From NCBI GenBank assembly GCA_036897445.1, contig JAYMTL010000003.1:149001-213000 (forward strand): a stretch of 64,000 bases of DNA. Reading direction: 5' to 3'. A program made the translations under genes and the position numbers. This stretch comes from Pelargonium tetragonum. Its lineage: Eukaryota > Streptophyta > Magnoliopsida > Geraniales > Geraniaceae. Below the pieces are notes generated by a model. That model worked only from the letters and a program-made list of their open reading frames with translations, was not told the origin of the DNA and did not search any database. Positions 23,393 to 36,570 of the stretch are shown here, piece after piece; the stretch's first letter is position 1, and every line of letters starts with the position of its first letter.

Positions 23393-26300
23393 TTAAACCA
23401 AAAAAGAAGTAAATACTTCGAACTAGCTTCCCCTAAAGATTAATTAAGGGGAGACGCGTGCTCCTGACTTAGTTAGTTTGTTTATAACACCCCAACTACC
23501 TTAAACTTAAAAGCTAAACTTGGAAGTCTCCTTGATGTTAACTTCCCAAAAACTAAAGTTTCAATCTCCTCTAGTCTAACACCGCAAGATTTCTCTTTGC
23601 TGTAATATAACGTAAAAATCTCTTTATCTAGCATCTAGCACTTACTATATATCCAAGAAAAAGGTCCCAATATATAGGATAAAGAGAAGAAAAAAGAAGG
23701 ACAATTCAAGGGCAGAAAGACTATCCACGATTTAAGAAAATGTACCACCTATCAAGATCCTACTTACATCTATTGGTGTCTTTTAAGTTCCTGTTTTCCT
23801 TTCTAAAACTCGTAAAAAAAGTAATTGCGAGTGTAAAGGAACTCCTCAACGCTTAAGTGAGCTTTCCCTGGCGTTCCTTAAATGTATGTCGACTAGAAGC
23901 AAAGGTTAAAAACTTCATATGAAATTAAGCTTCTTAAGGTAGATAAATTTAAAACTAAACCCCTTTGCCAATTAAGACCCATTTAAAGTACTTAAACTTA
24001 TACAAACACAAGAGTCTTAGAAAGGAGCTTTTTACTGGAAATGTATAGAGAAATCACGGATGCTGTCACTTCGCTTTTACTCCTGGAGGGCCTTGTATGT
24101 ATAAACGAAAAGGGTATACCATCTTTTGCTATTCGAAGTTCTGGTTACAACCGGGGTCAACTTAATTACTGACTAACTCGTTTTGCGATCGCTACTAATT
24201 CAAGATACAGCTTTTATAATACGCTCTTCTTTTTAACTTTTTCCTACATTTACATACATAAGTAGTTATAATAGATAACTATTCTGTGACTGCAGATCTC
24301 TTTCTTTTTTGCCTAGTTAAGAATTAAGAGATCGCATTTCATTTCAACGAAAAGACAAAGCCTTGCTACTAGAAGATAAAGTGTGAAGTTGTGTTACTCA
24401 AGTATTTAATCCGGTATAAAATCGTAAGGTTAACCCAGATAGACAAAAATCTTGTACACCTCGGATATGCTATAAGAGACCTTAGTTACCGATTTCTCCG
24501 TTAATAAAATTCCTCGAATAAGGTATCAAAAGGATCTCCAGAGCGAGAAATCTCTTTAGAATGTCGAGTTCTTTTAATCTATATAGAAAATTGCAAAAAT
24601 ACATTAAGTCTATTGCTATTTAATTAGTATTTCATGGTTTAAGAAAAAAGATAGATTCCAGAACTTTGAAATATCACAATCGGCAGGTTTGACTAGAGGA
24701 GCGCTCCGGGACAGCTTCCTCAGGGTTTTCAATATACTTATTTTAAATATGTATAGTATAGTTAAAGGTCCCCCATATGACGGAGCCTCAAGAAACCCTG
24801 TAATTAGTAAAAAGTCTTACGCTAGAAAAGCCCAATCCCTTAAAAGATGTAGCCAAATCACAGATCAAATAGGAAGATAGGGTACTGGAGTTACTAAAAT
24901 GATGTCACTTATTCGAATTTCAGTAATTTGCAAACCTATGTATTATATTGAATTTAATAAACGGACACGTAGCCAGCTACGGAACATAAGCTTAGTAATA
25001 AGATAAACCCTGATCCTTTTTAACGGAATATTAGATTCTTAAGGCTCGTTTTGTGCAATATAAGTATTGCGTGCTTTTATCTTACCTAAAGCGGGCTCAC
25101 AAGTATCCTGCAAATAAATAACTAAGGTCTACCTCTAGAAATTTGTAATAAAATAGGTGTAAACCTAGGATCTAAAAAGACTGAAAGTTGAGAAAAAGGT
25201 AAACAATACCTTTTAGATCTTTAAACAAAGCGTAGAATACACTAGAATTTAGGGGTCTCGTGATAACAGAATTTGACTTTCAAAGAAGATGAACTAGAGA
25301 GTAGTAACAAAAAAGAGTCTTTTTACTTTCAGTCATATGACCCGGATTCATAATAGTTTAATTCTACGTTTGTACTGTACTCAATTTCTTAGAAACTAAT
25401 AAATAGTTATTGTAACTTCTTAGTTTGGTATTACTAATTAGGAACACAAAAGAATTACTTTCATTATTTAAAAGTTGGAAAGAAAGATGGATCTTTGTGC
25501 ACAACCAAAAGGCTCCTGTGCTAGCCTGCTTATACGAGACTTACGCGACTTGAACCCACAACTGCTACCCCCCGTGTAATTCAGTATTAAAGCATTTTTT
25601 GGTATGAATTCTCCGGTTTGTACTATATTGAGGTTGAGGGAAACTCATTACTTTCTTTTTGGATTCACTGTCCTCAAGCTGACCCCGGGATTCCTAATTT
25701 TTGGGAACGCTTTACTATATTTGTTAAGCTTTGACTTTCGTTTTTAAAACTATAAAAATCCCTGCTATATTCCTGTACTTGTTTTAGTACCAAAAGCTTC
25801 ACCGGACTTAGTACATACTAAGGGCCTGTTCTCGTGCCCTCTGATTTCGATAAATTTTTGCTGCTTTAGAGTCTTTTTTCACAGATTCGAAAGATTTACA
25901 TTACAAGGTTTTTTATAGGGTTAGGTTCCTTTTGCTTCGTCAGGTATTTTTATTAGATATTCGCCTAAACTAGAAAGGAATTCTCCAAGTTTATAAGTAG
26001 GTAAGTTTCCTATTATTTGATATAATTTTGACATAGAGATTGAATGTATTCTTTAATAAATTACTGAGCCTACTAAATGAAAGAGTTTACTAATTTAGTG
26101 AATCGACGTTTGGTAATTGTTAAAAAAACTAAGCTTTATGCTGAAGTGTTAATGAAGTTACCTATATCTGGTTTTTTGAAATCTCGATTTGATAGTCAGT
26201 CTCATATAGTTTAATACCTTTTTCTTTTTCTAAATAAAAGAAGAGTCCTTTTTCTAGGAATTACTTACATCCAAGGAAACCTTAGTACTTTAACCTTGTT

Positions 26301-28035
26301 AATGAAATATAAAAGACTTTTTCAATTAGCAGTTCCGTGTTTTCTAGTAAGGATTTAACTAACTATAAAGGTTTTCTCTGCACCCCTTTGTTCGTATCAA
26401 TATTTTAATCCTAAAAAGACCTATCAGACTCAACAAGTCAAATTTTTATCAAAAAGTCTCCGTATTCCATAAGCTTTCTCTGATTCTTAGTACAAACAAA
26501 AGGGTCCAGTTAGAGTAGTATAGACGCTGGAGGCCCTTATGACTCAACTCGGTAAAAGTAAAGCTTTAGAAATGCCTGGGATATCCACAAGGTTTTTCTC
26601 CTATTTAAAGGAACTTCTTTCAGTTTCTGCTTTGGGAAATCCTAGCCAATTTTGACTCGTATCATGACAGCTATAAGCCAAAAAGAGCGCTTCCTGGGGA
26701 ATCCTTTATAATCTCGACTTTGATTTTCGATCTACTAATACAGTAACGTTGCTTTTAAACCCGGTTTCTTTTTTAGAGTGTAGTAAAGGGGCCTAGTTAT
26801 TTACATAGTTTTGTCCAAATGAAACCGCACTGAAGATCTTGACATAATTTTTATGACCGGTCAATGGATGGAAGTATAGTAATTCAAAAGTGGGACCTAA
26901 GAGAGAAATTTCACTTCATATTATAATCATATTTATTACTACCGATAAGACTAGAAATAAAGAATTGCTTTGAAACTCGGTAAAGAGGTAGAACTTGCGA
27001 ATACTTTTGCGATAAGGAATTTCAGGATTTACATAGGGTTTTTCCTAAAATTATCGTAATGAGGCGAATCCGGATTAATAGAAGTTCTAGAGCAGCTAGT
27101 AGGAAAGGTGTAAGTTTTTAAGGTAAAAAGTCTATGTTGAGTTTCGTAAGTTATATTATTTTGATTGAATTAATCGATAGATACTTGGTAAGTTTTGGAA
27201 GGATTTTACTTTAGTAGAAGTCCTTGAGTCTTTAATTTACATGCGAGACTTTAAATTACTGCCTTGATAAGGAAGCATAAAGGTAACTGGCTTTGGATAT
27301 CTGGTACCAAATACAAAACAAAAAACTCTCTCACTTTTGAACATCCTTAAATGAGTTCAATATTCTTTATACGACTCTGTTTAATATTTACTTTTCGTGA
27401 AAATCCTACATCTCGTTTTGAACAAGTCAAAGGGATAGCCTTATCTGATAAAAACGTAATCTACTCGGCAAAGCTTTTTTCTTTTGTTAATTAAGAGGCT
27501 CAAGCCAGCAAAGTACATAAGCTTTACTTTTTTTATGTCGACCACCAGGAATTTCCAGTAAAAACTAGGTTTCGGCGCAAGAGGTTTTAGTTTCTAAATC
27601 AAGGAGTTTGATTTTCCTTAGAGGAGGTTTTGTAGCTTGAGAAATTTAGGATACTCCCTACTAGTTTTGCTTAAATGGTAGAAAGAAGAGGAACTTACTT
27701 ATACTAGAATTGTTAACAAAAGTCGACGATGCTTCCAAGCTAAGCTATCCGAACCCTCTTAAAAGGGTCCCGTCTTAACTTGAAATTTAACCTTAGCTCA
27801 GTGATTTATATTCTTTTTGGTAAAGAAATAAGGTAGTTATTAAGTGATTACGCCTTAAATCGAAGTACAATTAGTGCAAACTTTTACTATTATTCTATTT
27901 GTACCCATAAAACCTCTCCTCTATAGGATTCCTGACAATTCAGGCTTCAACTAAAAGACTCTAAATTTCTAAGCATCGTAAGAAATAGAAAACATCAAAT
28001 TGCAACAAAGTACTCATTTCTTTTTGATTTACTTG
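23393..28035. other. Gene-empty decayed AT-rich sequence
   Basis: No gene could be supported in 4.6 kb. GGAGCGCTCC at 24698-24707 is a perfect palindrome that recurs at 33831-33840. A T-loop-like word near 25548 (minus strand) has a possible 6 of 7 closing stem but no convincing arms, and is not called. Confidence 0.6.
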
Positions 28036-28039
28036 CTTT

Positions 28040-29052
28040 GACTTATTGACACTTCTTTAAATTGCGGGCCTTGTTTATTACTCTTCTTTAGAGTTAGACT
28101 CCTAGACCCATAAGGGCTGTGCCTTTCAGCTATACTTCTCTTAGTTATAGGAATTCTACTTGTTGTTACGAGGAGACCTGTACCTGCCCTACTGGAGCCT
28201 ATCTTGCCTAGACTTATTACTGTAGCTAAGAAATTCATTACCTATTCCAGTTTCTTTTTTTAGTTAGTTATAGATAGAATAGTCAAAGTCTTTTATAGTT
28301 TATAGATAGTTATTTAGTATTTAAGTAGACTTTTTGTATATTAACAAGTTGGAAGAGTTATTAGTATTTAGTATACGGATTATAATAATAAATATAATCA
28401 GGGTTTAGTCTATGCAAGTATCCCTCTTATTTTATTTGCTTTCTTTTAGTCCGTTTCTGTATCAGGGATCTGTTCTAAGTCTTCAGAAGAGCTCTTCTAT
28501 TTATTTGGAGTAGGAGCTGTGGAAGCTTTATTCTTAGTTCTTTCTTTATAGCGAGACCCAATGTACTCCTGTTATGGTTCTCTGTAGCTACTGCAGCTAG
28601 TGTATTCTTCTTCTTATAAGCGTTTGTGTATTGTAAGAAAAGAAAGGAAACCGTATTATTAAATAGCTAAGTAGAAGTTATAACTAGGTTAAGAAAGTCT
28701 TATAGATGTTTTATTATCTTTGTATTAGTTAGTAATAAGTTACCTATACGGATTCTATAGAATATAGATAAGCTAAAGTATAGTAAGATAGTTCTATTTT
28801 AAGGGAGACTCCTCTAGGCCCTTGTAATTCTCTGTATCTTAGCTGGCTTCTTCTCTGGAGCTAGACAAGTCCTCCTAAGGAAGATAAAAGAAAACTGCCT
28901 AGACTTCTTTACCGAAAATTCATTGCTTTAGCCATGTAACTTACTTCTTAAATTGGATCCAGAAACACAGGAACCCCCTTTAATTACTAAATTGCTAGCT
29001 TTGGGTCTCTACTATTGCCCCTTTACTGGAAACAAATGACTTTAGCTTTAGT
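28040..29052 (-). repeat. Longest degenerate relic of family A
   Basis: This copy has the most shared words: CTGTAGCTACTG near 28589 with TGTATTCTTCTT (compare 2088-2105), GAGCTAGAC at 28858-28866, and 29021-29052 aligned with 23215-23245. A TA-rich block at about 28260-28420 contains TTATTTAGTATTTA, also found near 61000 beside the 60.8 kb copy. A 69-codon minus-strand frame at 28029-28238 has KRSIAERHS, reminiscent of the KRSLAHKAS word, but it is too short to be a gene. The element is broken and unnamed; 1 kb is a minimum length. Confidence 0.6.
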
Positions 29053-29138
29053 AGACTTCCCAGGTGTCAGGATTTTTAATTAGAGGAACACTCCCGAAAG
29101 AAAAAAGGTTTATAGAACTCTAGAACTTTTCAAACAGA

Positions 29139-29206
29139 GCGCATAAAAGGACTCGAACCTACGTACATTTAGGAAGACAAAACCCTCTTAAAAATGTTAT
29201 CTGCGC
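29139..29206 (-). pseudogene. tRNA-like relic (Gly-UCC-like)
   Basis: On the minus strand GCGCAGA at the 5' end and TTATGCGC at the 3' end close six of seven acceptor pairs over 68 bases. GGTTCGAGTCC matches the T-loop consensus at the right distance. The middle contains TCTTCC, as in the anticodon loop of tRNA-Gly(UCC), but the base after the anticodon and the anticodon stem do not fit, and the D-arm is unclear. If real it is a dead copy. Chance cannot be excluded. Confidence 0.3.
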
Positions 29207-30428
29207 CTGCCCGAGGGAGTCAACCAACAATCTGCTTGCTTTTCCTTTAGATTCAAGGACCTCTTTGAACTTCTAGAAAGCTTTTGAAAAACATTAAGAT
29301 AAATAGGAAGAAAGGAAAAGATAGAGGAAAGAGCGGGAGACTTGCAAATAGAGTAACAGCAGCTAGTAAAGGAATTTACTGTTATACATTGAAAGAGCTC
29401 CGAGGCTCCTTTAAAAAACTTGACCATAAAAAAGGAATTTGAATAAAGTAATACTAAACAAACCAATCCCTAGGTTATTGCTTAGACGTCTCTTAAGGCG
29501 CTTTTACCTCTTTTACGTGCGATTTTTTGTACACTTTCTGAAACTGGCTAGCTTGTAAAATTCCTAGGATTCCCTTATTATAGATTCTAGACTTAGTCTT
29601 CTTGATTCCTAACTTACTCAGAAGCTGAAACTAGACTTCTAGGCCTTGGACTTTCTCTAAAAAAACAGAGCCTAGAAAACTTGAAATATCCGATACTGAA
29701 AAACTTTATATGTAAAAACAATTCTTACTCGGCAAATTACCCCCCAGATTTCTCCCTATACAACCCTTACTTAAGTGTAAGTGGAACTAGAAATGTCTTT
29801 TAAAGGAATTCTATCCTGTCCCCTATAGAACCGAAGTCTCTCTATCCGAAAAAAGAGCTTAAGGAAAACTCATAAGAAGTGTCTTTTTCTATAAGGTATA
29901 CCCCTTTTACTACAAAGTTTTTAGGCCTATTCTTTTAACTATTCCTAAGGGACACGTTCCTTTATTTACTTAAAACCAGCCATTCTAATTCTACCTTACT
30001 TACTCTGTATGTTGAAATAGAGGAAAGATTTTTGTACTAGATCCTCTTACGAATAAAATTTCCTATGTTTTTCTTAGCTATATCTCTCTTCTTCAAAATC
30101 CCTGTAGCTTTCATGTTACTCTTTGTCTTTTGGTTTTTCTATTGTCAATCAAATTTATGAAACACATATTACAAGATTTAGAGTCTTCTTATTATTTGGA
30201 GTATACTTTACACAAAAGTTCATTTAATATAAGTACTAGTTCTAATTTACTTTGACACAATTAATTATATTGACAAGTATCTTTCCCTACCAAGCGAATA
30301 AGGTTATAATTTCATTTAGAATTTCTTTACTTTTCTGGTCTAATACTTATCGGGATTTCCTACAGAAACAAACTGATATTTCAATTACTTTTTATACCAG
30401 CCCTAATTTCAATTTGAAATCTGGAGCC

Positions 30429-30446
30429 CCCTCATTTAGATGAGGG
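30429..30446. repeat. Perfect 7-bp GC-rich hairpin
   Basis: CCCTCAT (30429-30435) pairs exactly with ATGAGGG (30440-30446) around TTAG. An overlapping GGGTAACCC gives an alternative short fold. No gene ends here and no T run follows, so it is not called a terminator. Confidence 0.55.
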
Positions 30447-31444
30447 TAACCCTGAAATTTTCTCATTTTCACTAACAAATAGAAACTTATATAAAACTCG
30501 GTTTAAAAGCCCGCTCTAGTTAATAAAAGGGAAGAAATGAAAGACATCGGGACTGGTCGGACTCCAACCAATATATTTAATAATAAGGATACCCATGTAA
30601 CAAGACTTGTAAGTCTTGGTCGGAGTATGAGTCCTTTATAGCCGGGCAGATATGCATATCCAGTCTTCTAATTCTAAATCTTAGGTTTATGTAATACTGA
30701 GATGCTGAATTCTTATCCTATTCAGTATACGGATTAATAGCAAAGCATCCCTTATTAGGAAGTACTATAATTTTTTCAAGTTCTCTCATAAGCAAGATTA
30801 AGTCATCTAATTGATTAAAGGATTTAGAAGAGTCTTTTCTTTTTGGGTATTAGCCTTTTTGGTCGGTGTAGAATTTAGTCCTGAACCTGTGATTTTCCCA
30901 AAATTGAGTCTTAGGATCCTGTATTTTGCAAAACAAAAGAAGTTTTAGGTGTCCATATGAATGATATTTGAAGTTTGGTTACCTTTTTCTTAAACTAAGT
31001 ATCTTTGAATAATACCATCCCTAGGTATTCTCTACAAGGTAGGCAAAGCAAGATTTTTCTTTAGCGAGACATGAAGGAGGTCTTTCTTATCTTACAGCGA
31101 CTCTTTATTATATCAAAGATCCCAGTCATAGGGCCTATTACAGTAGCGCTAGTTACAACTTTTTAAAGGTAGGAGCCTGCGAAAACTAGTCAAAAAGAGT
31201 ACTACAAAAAGGATTTCAATGCCTTACAGAACACTTAAAAAACTTGCTAATAAATACAAGGGTCCCTTAATTTACAAAATTCTTTTCAACATTGAACGTG
31301 GTCTAATCTAATACTAGAATTCAAAATAACCCAGGAACAAGACTTGGTCTCGCATTATTTTTAATCACGTGAATCCTCATATTTATCTTTTATCTTGGAT
31401 TTTTGACCAGTACTTACAGAAAAAAGAGCTTCATGATCTGCTGT

Positions 31445-31498
31445 CAGGGTAAATCCTCGTGGTGTATAGCTCTATATACACTAACCTACGAGTCCCTG
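31445..31498. repeat. Three-tier nested hairpin, 17 paired bases
   Basis: CAGGG (31445-31449) pairs with CCCTG (31494-31498), CTCGT (31456-31460) with ACGAG (31488-31492), and GTGTATA (31462-31468) with TATACAC (31475-31481), around the loop GCTCTA. The tiers are separated by small internal loops (6 and 1 bases; 1 and 6 bases). All three are exact and in register over 54 bases, which makes chance unlikely. It does not fit a tRNA cloverleaf. It could be a structured RNA relic, a MITE-like fold-back or a decayed snoRNA-like piece; I cannot choose. Confidence 0.65.
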
Positions 31499-33830
31499 CC
31501 TGCTATTTATTAAATTTTTAGTAACATAAATAGTGGAAATTTTTTATAATGTATAAAGTTCTCGGCTTGGTTTCGTTATTTTTTTTTATCTGGCACGTTC
31601 CTACTTTTCCAAAAAAAATTACCTTCATAGTGAACTTCATTTTTCTAAACAGAGCGCAATTAAGAATAGAATAAGATCAAAAAAGGGTTTCCTTGTCAAG
31701 GACTCCATAGAAATTTTAAAAAAGCTAGGGTACAGTAAGACTAAAATGAAGATACCTAAGAGTCATAATAGATAAGGAAGATAAGGATTGGATTATATAA
31801 AGGAAAGCTCCTTGTAGTGTTGGATATAGAAAAATTGCATTAAGATACACTATATAAGACTTACCCTTTACCAAGCTAGAATTTCAACTTATAAATTCTC
31901 TACTATAAGGAACTTGCCGCCCCTAGATCCTAGAGAGAGAACCTAATTCTTACAATGGATATGTTTTTTTCGAATTATGTACATTCTTACTCAAGTACAA
32001 ACTTCTCGGGTATTTCCTTTTCTGACTCACTTCGTAAATTAAAGAATCCTGTGGAAATTCAATGGTTTATGCATCTTTATCTTCGGAATCTTTACCCCCT
32101 TTTTTTAAGTAAAGAAAGGAATAGAAGATGGCAACCTTTTCCTTTGAAGACGTAGTATTACTAATCGCAGTCTTATCTGTCCGGGATTCCTTTACTATTC
32201 TAAGTTTTCCGGAGTCTTCTAAAAATTGTTCTTACTTGTATCCTTTAATGCCCTGTAGTTGAGTGTTAGGTTTAGTTTGTAATTGGTTCTTCAAGGCTCT
32301 TTTTTGATATGAAGTGGTACTAAATTTAATTCTCATAATATCTATAAATGTTAAAGGTTTTGCAATAGTTAAAATCCTGTTAATGAGAAAAAGGCAAAAG
32401 AGCCCCCTTCTTGTAAACGATACCTATTCCTCCTTAAAATATCTAATTCCGGGTCCTAGTAAAACAGTCAAAATGTACATATAGCGAAAGCCTCCTTACT
32501 TGACCTATAATTTACAGTGCAAACTATAAAATCTCTTATAAAAGAAAAGGACGCCTTTTAACCTTCCATATATCACAAGCTAATTGGGAAGTCAAAACTT
32601 CCGAGTAGGGGCCCCTCCTGGGTAGGCCTAATCTTAAGTTTTCTGTAAACCTTTCCCTTAATATTATTTGAATAAAAGGGATTCTCTCGTTTGAGTCCTT
32701 TATGAATACAGGTGGGAAGTTTCGGAAAGTAGTTTTTATAGGAAACTGAAGTCAAATTTTGAAATGAAAAAGGAATCCACGTTAACTTGGTTTAACTTTA
32801 GATATAAGCTTCGAAAAGTAGAATAGGTTTGACTTTGTGATTCTAGTCCATATTAATGCTAAGAAAAAGGCTGCCTAAAAGTAGGAAGAGTGCGAAATGA
32901 TAGTAACGCTTTCTATGAAAAGTTGAGCTCCTTTAGAATTTTATAATAAGGATAACCGTATAAACAAGGTCCTTGACTTAATATACTATAGGATCCTTAC
33001 CATGGTCTAGGACTACAGGGTAAGGGTTCCCTTTAAAAAAGCTCTTACAGAAAATTTGGAGTATTTTCCTCACGTAATCACTAGCAAGGGGGCGCCCTTA
33101 AACTTCTGGGGTTTGTAGGTTAATAAGGTAAAGTTTCTATACTTCTATTTCCCGGTTTCTCCTTTATTATAGATAGATCTAATTAATCAAAGCTAGGGCA
33201 GCTCTCAAGTCCCGGCTAGAATTTCCGTATTAAGTACTTGGGTTTTGTGTCAAAAAAGCTATTAAACACGTTTAGAACCTAAGACTGTCTCCGGGGTTCT
33301 GGTCCGTCGTACTGCACTCTTGTACTACCGACTCAAAAAAGGATAGACCTTACTTTTTGTATCCCTTTACTAACTAAATCTCATAACTTACAAACAAGTA
33401 TTAACCTTCAATGCATTTTAGAGGTATAGCGTTTTCCCCCACTATGCTAAGCGATTCTTACTAACGGATTTTTATGGATTTACCAAGGATTTCTGTGAGA
33501 CTTTTTCTTATTAAGTTTTTAGTCAAGAGGAGCTCTATTGACTTCTTTATTAGTTTAGTGTTTTCTTTTGATAGAATAAGAGAGACCCTTTTCTTTCTAC
33601 ATTTGCTACTCCAGTTAAATATAAGTTTGCCACCTAGTAGGGGTAGAGACCCCCCAGATAGACTAAAGGGGAATCCACAAAAAACAACTAAGAGGTAAAG
33701 TATTTTGACATAAGAATTCCTAGTATTTAACTGGTGTGCTTGGAGTTTTAGCTTTACTTTGAAAAAATTGTGGACTTACAAAGTTGTATGCAAATATCCC
33801 CTGAATGAATTGGCGTAGGCTAAGTTTAAA

Positions 33831-33854
33831 GGAGCGCTCCAATCTAATTAGATT
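33831..33854. repeat. Two abutting perfect palindromes (10 + 14 bp)
   Basis: GGAGCGCTCC (33831-33840) is followed directly by AATCTAATTAGATT (33841-33854); each is its own exact reverse complement. The first is also found at 24698-24707. A T run (TTTTTT) follows at once. No gene lies beside them, so an operator role cannot be supported. Confidence 0.7.
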
Positions 33855-34130
33855 TTTTTTGTACCTTGAGTAGAAACAAAATAAAGAAACTTTAACAAAA
33901 AGGCTTTTTAAGGTATCTATAAAATCTAAGAAAAGGAGAATTTTTATTCTTTTAGACGGCTTGGGCACTAAAATAAAGGTATAAAAAATGAAGTGTATTG
34001 TAAATCTGGTGTATTATACAGGAGGGACTCTTATAAAGCCTCTAGTCGAGAATGCACAAGCACCCGCTTTGTAAAGCTTTCTGCCGGCGTAAGTCTATTT
34101 TATTTACTTTTTGAGGCGCAGGGTCGAAGC

Positions 34131-34149
34131 CTTCCCCCTTTTTTTTTTT
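34131..34149 (+). repeat. Polypyrimidine tract ending in T11
   Basis: CCTTCCCCC followed by eleven T residues (34139-34149). It resembles a poly(A) tail on the minus strand, as left by retroposition, but no recognisable element or coding relic precedes it on that strand, so it is listed as a simple tract. Confidence 0.5.
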
Positions 34150-36476
34150 AAGTATATTCCTTGAAAAACCCTTATCAGGTAGAGAGTCGCATTACTAACA
34201 CAAGGTACCAGAACTAAACTCTTGTATAATAAACTCCTCATCCAATTTTCTATCCTAGTTAATACTTAAATCAAAGCTTTACGGAGTTCCTTTTTTAAGA
34301 CCTTTTCTCTATATCCTATTTACGGCAAAGCGAGTTCGGTACGCTTGATTCCGCGGACCCCTCAGCTAAAATTTTCTTTCTATTTATATAATACAACAGT
34401 GCGGCACAACATAATTGGTATCAGCTATATTCCTGCTCGGTAGGTCAGATTTTGTTCCAATATGTAGGCAATAACCCGCTCTCTATTTATCCCCAAAAAT
34501 CCTATTAGAGAAACAAGCGCTTGAGCGGACCCTTTTCTATTAAGCTCTATTGCCGACCCGGTTGACTAAAAAAAGTATATGTAAACCCGCAGTAAATCCT
34601 TAAAACGATTAAGAGGGGACTACATGACCAGATATTCAAGTTAAAAGCTCTCGCGGAGGCTTTTTACAACGAGTTTTTAAGGAAATCTGGACTTCACCCA
34701 GTAGATCCCTAGAACAAGGAAACTTAGGGTCACAATATTTGACATTAAGTGCGGAGATTGCAGCCTTCCGTTTGTTCTAATGTTCCAAAATACCAAAAAG
34801 TCTCCTTAGATTAGGTAGAATACTTTATATGCAGCCTAAGATTCATAAAGATCCTCTTTTATTTAAGTTATTTTCCTTTACTCAAGTTTGAACCCCCTTT
34901 TATATTAACTGTAACTGACTTTCCTACTTTATATAAAGGAAGCAGCCACTGGGTTCCTCACACTAAAGGATTTCTCAAAACTGACAAGCTAAGACTTCGC
35001 GAGTTATACAAGCCTCCTCACAGGTACTAATACATATTTACAAATATCTTTTAAGTCTAGGGTCTTTATTAGCAGTATACTCGACTCCTTATATTACTAA
35101 AGACAAAGGGAGCCGCTCCTTAACCTAGAATCACTAGTCATCAAAAAACCCAGTTTAGTTTAAGGTTGCTTGGTATATATAATAGGAGTCTTTAAGCAGG
35201 GCATACCTAGTATAAGCCAGTTCTATATTATAGGATTTACAAGGTTAGTAATAAGGGATACTTGTATAGTAAAGGTCAAAAACTGAATTAGGTTAAGTAT
35301 GAAAAGCCCTTATTTATGTTCCTACAGTCTTACGATTTTCCGTTTCTTTAGGGTTATCAGAAGGAAGTTTGCCGAGTCCCTTTTAAGTGGATTCAGAATG
35401 AGGCAATCCTGTTTTTTTTGCTACCTCGTGGGATTCGCTTTTATAAAAATTTTATTAAAATCAGAAAATTTAAGGTTATTTATTTAAGCACCCAGGTCCC
35501 GAGCCGCTTAAAAGTAATGCGAACATATCAACTCAGTTAACTACAAGGGGTTTCATTACTTTACATAGTGATTCCTCTTCAAAAAGGACTAAGCAAGAAA
35601 TCTTGGTATTTAGTATGAAAGCCAGAGAGAGCCCTCTTATACCTTAAACTCAGTCCTTAGGATTCCTTAAGTTATAAACTTGGGAGTCAAAATGGTAATT
35701 GCTCAACTTGCTAAATTAGATAAAATGAGGGGATGAGGTATACTCTTATACTTATAAGTCACTTTGCGAAAAAGAGAGCCTTTTATAAAACTGCCTAGGG
35801 GTTAACTGGGCTAAACCCACAACTTTTTTTATCTAACTTGTTAATCCAGCAAGCTCGGAAGCCCAGTCATTTTATAAATGCCGGAGGTCTTAAATGAATT
35901 TTAGCGCATGATAACATGATAAAGGGCCTTACAATTTTTACTGATAAATTGAACTTCTTCTTTTACTTTCCAGAGTTTTAGTTCTAGAGTATTTCGTATT
36001 TCCTTTTGAAGCTAGTCTTTTAGGGGGTTGCAATTTTAGTATTTTGTTTTACAACAAAAAAGTGACGAAATTAGTTTGGAACCTATAAAAAATCTTGCTG
36101 CTATATTGTATAAGATACTAATCGTGTGGAGTAATAAGGCTTTGACCCTTTTTATCGTGTTTCGCTTTTAAGTGAAAAACTAAAATTCAATTTTGAAATT
36201 ATAACTGTCCATGTAAAACCTGTAGATGTGAGTTATAAGAGTGCTTCTAACCTTGGAAAATAGAGGATTTGTGCTTATACATACTATTCCTATTGTATTT
36301 TAACTGACTTAGATTCCTTATTAGAGCTAGACTTGCTTGCTGTATCCCTTATTGCAGACTCTTATTCATACCCTTTTCTATATGGCTTGCCCCTTTTTTA
36401 AAAGGAAGTTTCCCCAAGGACCTGTTCCTAAATAACTAGTAGAACTCCGCTAGATAACTTGTAAAAAACAATAGAA

Positions 36477-36570
36477 ATTGGTTTTAAATAAATTCTCTAA
36501 CTCTGGGTATTCCTATAAAGCTGAGCTCCTAAACTATACTTTAAAATTGCCTTTAAATAAATTCTCCTAA
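36477..36570. repeat. Imperfect direct repeat, about 69-bp period
   Basis: TTTAAATAAATTCTC occurs at 36483-36497 and again at 36552-36566, with ATTG just before and TAA just after in both. Beyond these about 24 bases the units diverge, though AAAGCT and CTCCTA-like words may still align. It reads as an old tandem duplication, now largely decayed, in contrast to the perfect one at 23337. Confidence 0.6.

Noticed and set aside
34131-34149. Poly(A) tail of a retroposed copy on the minus strand
   Set aside because: No element or coding relic could be recognised ahead of the tract, and no target-site duplication was found.
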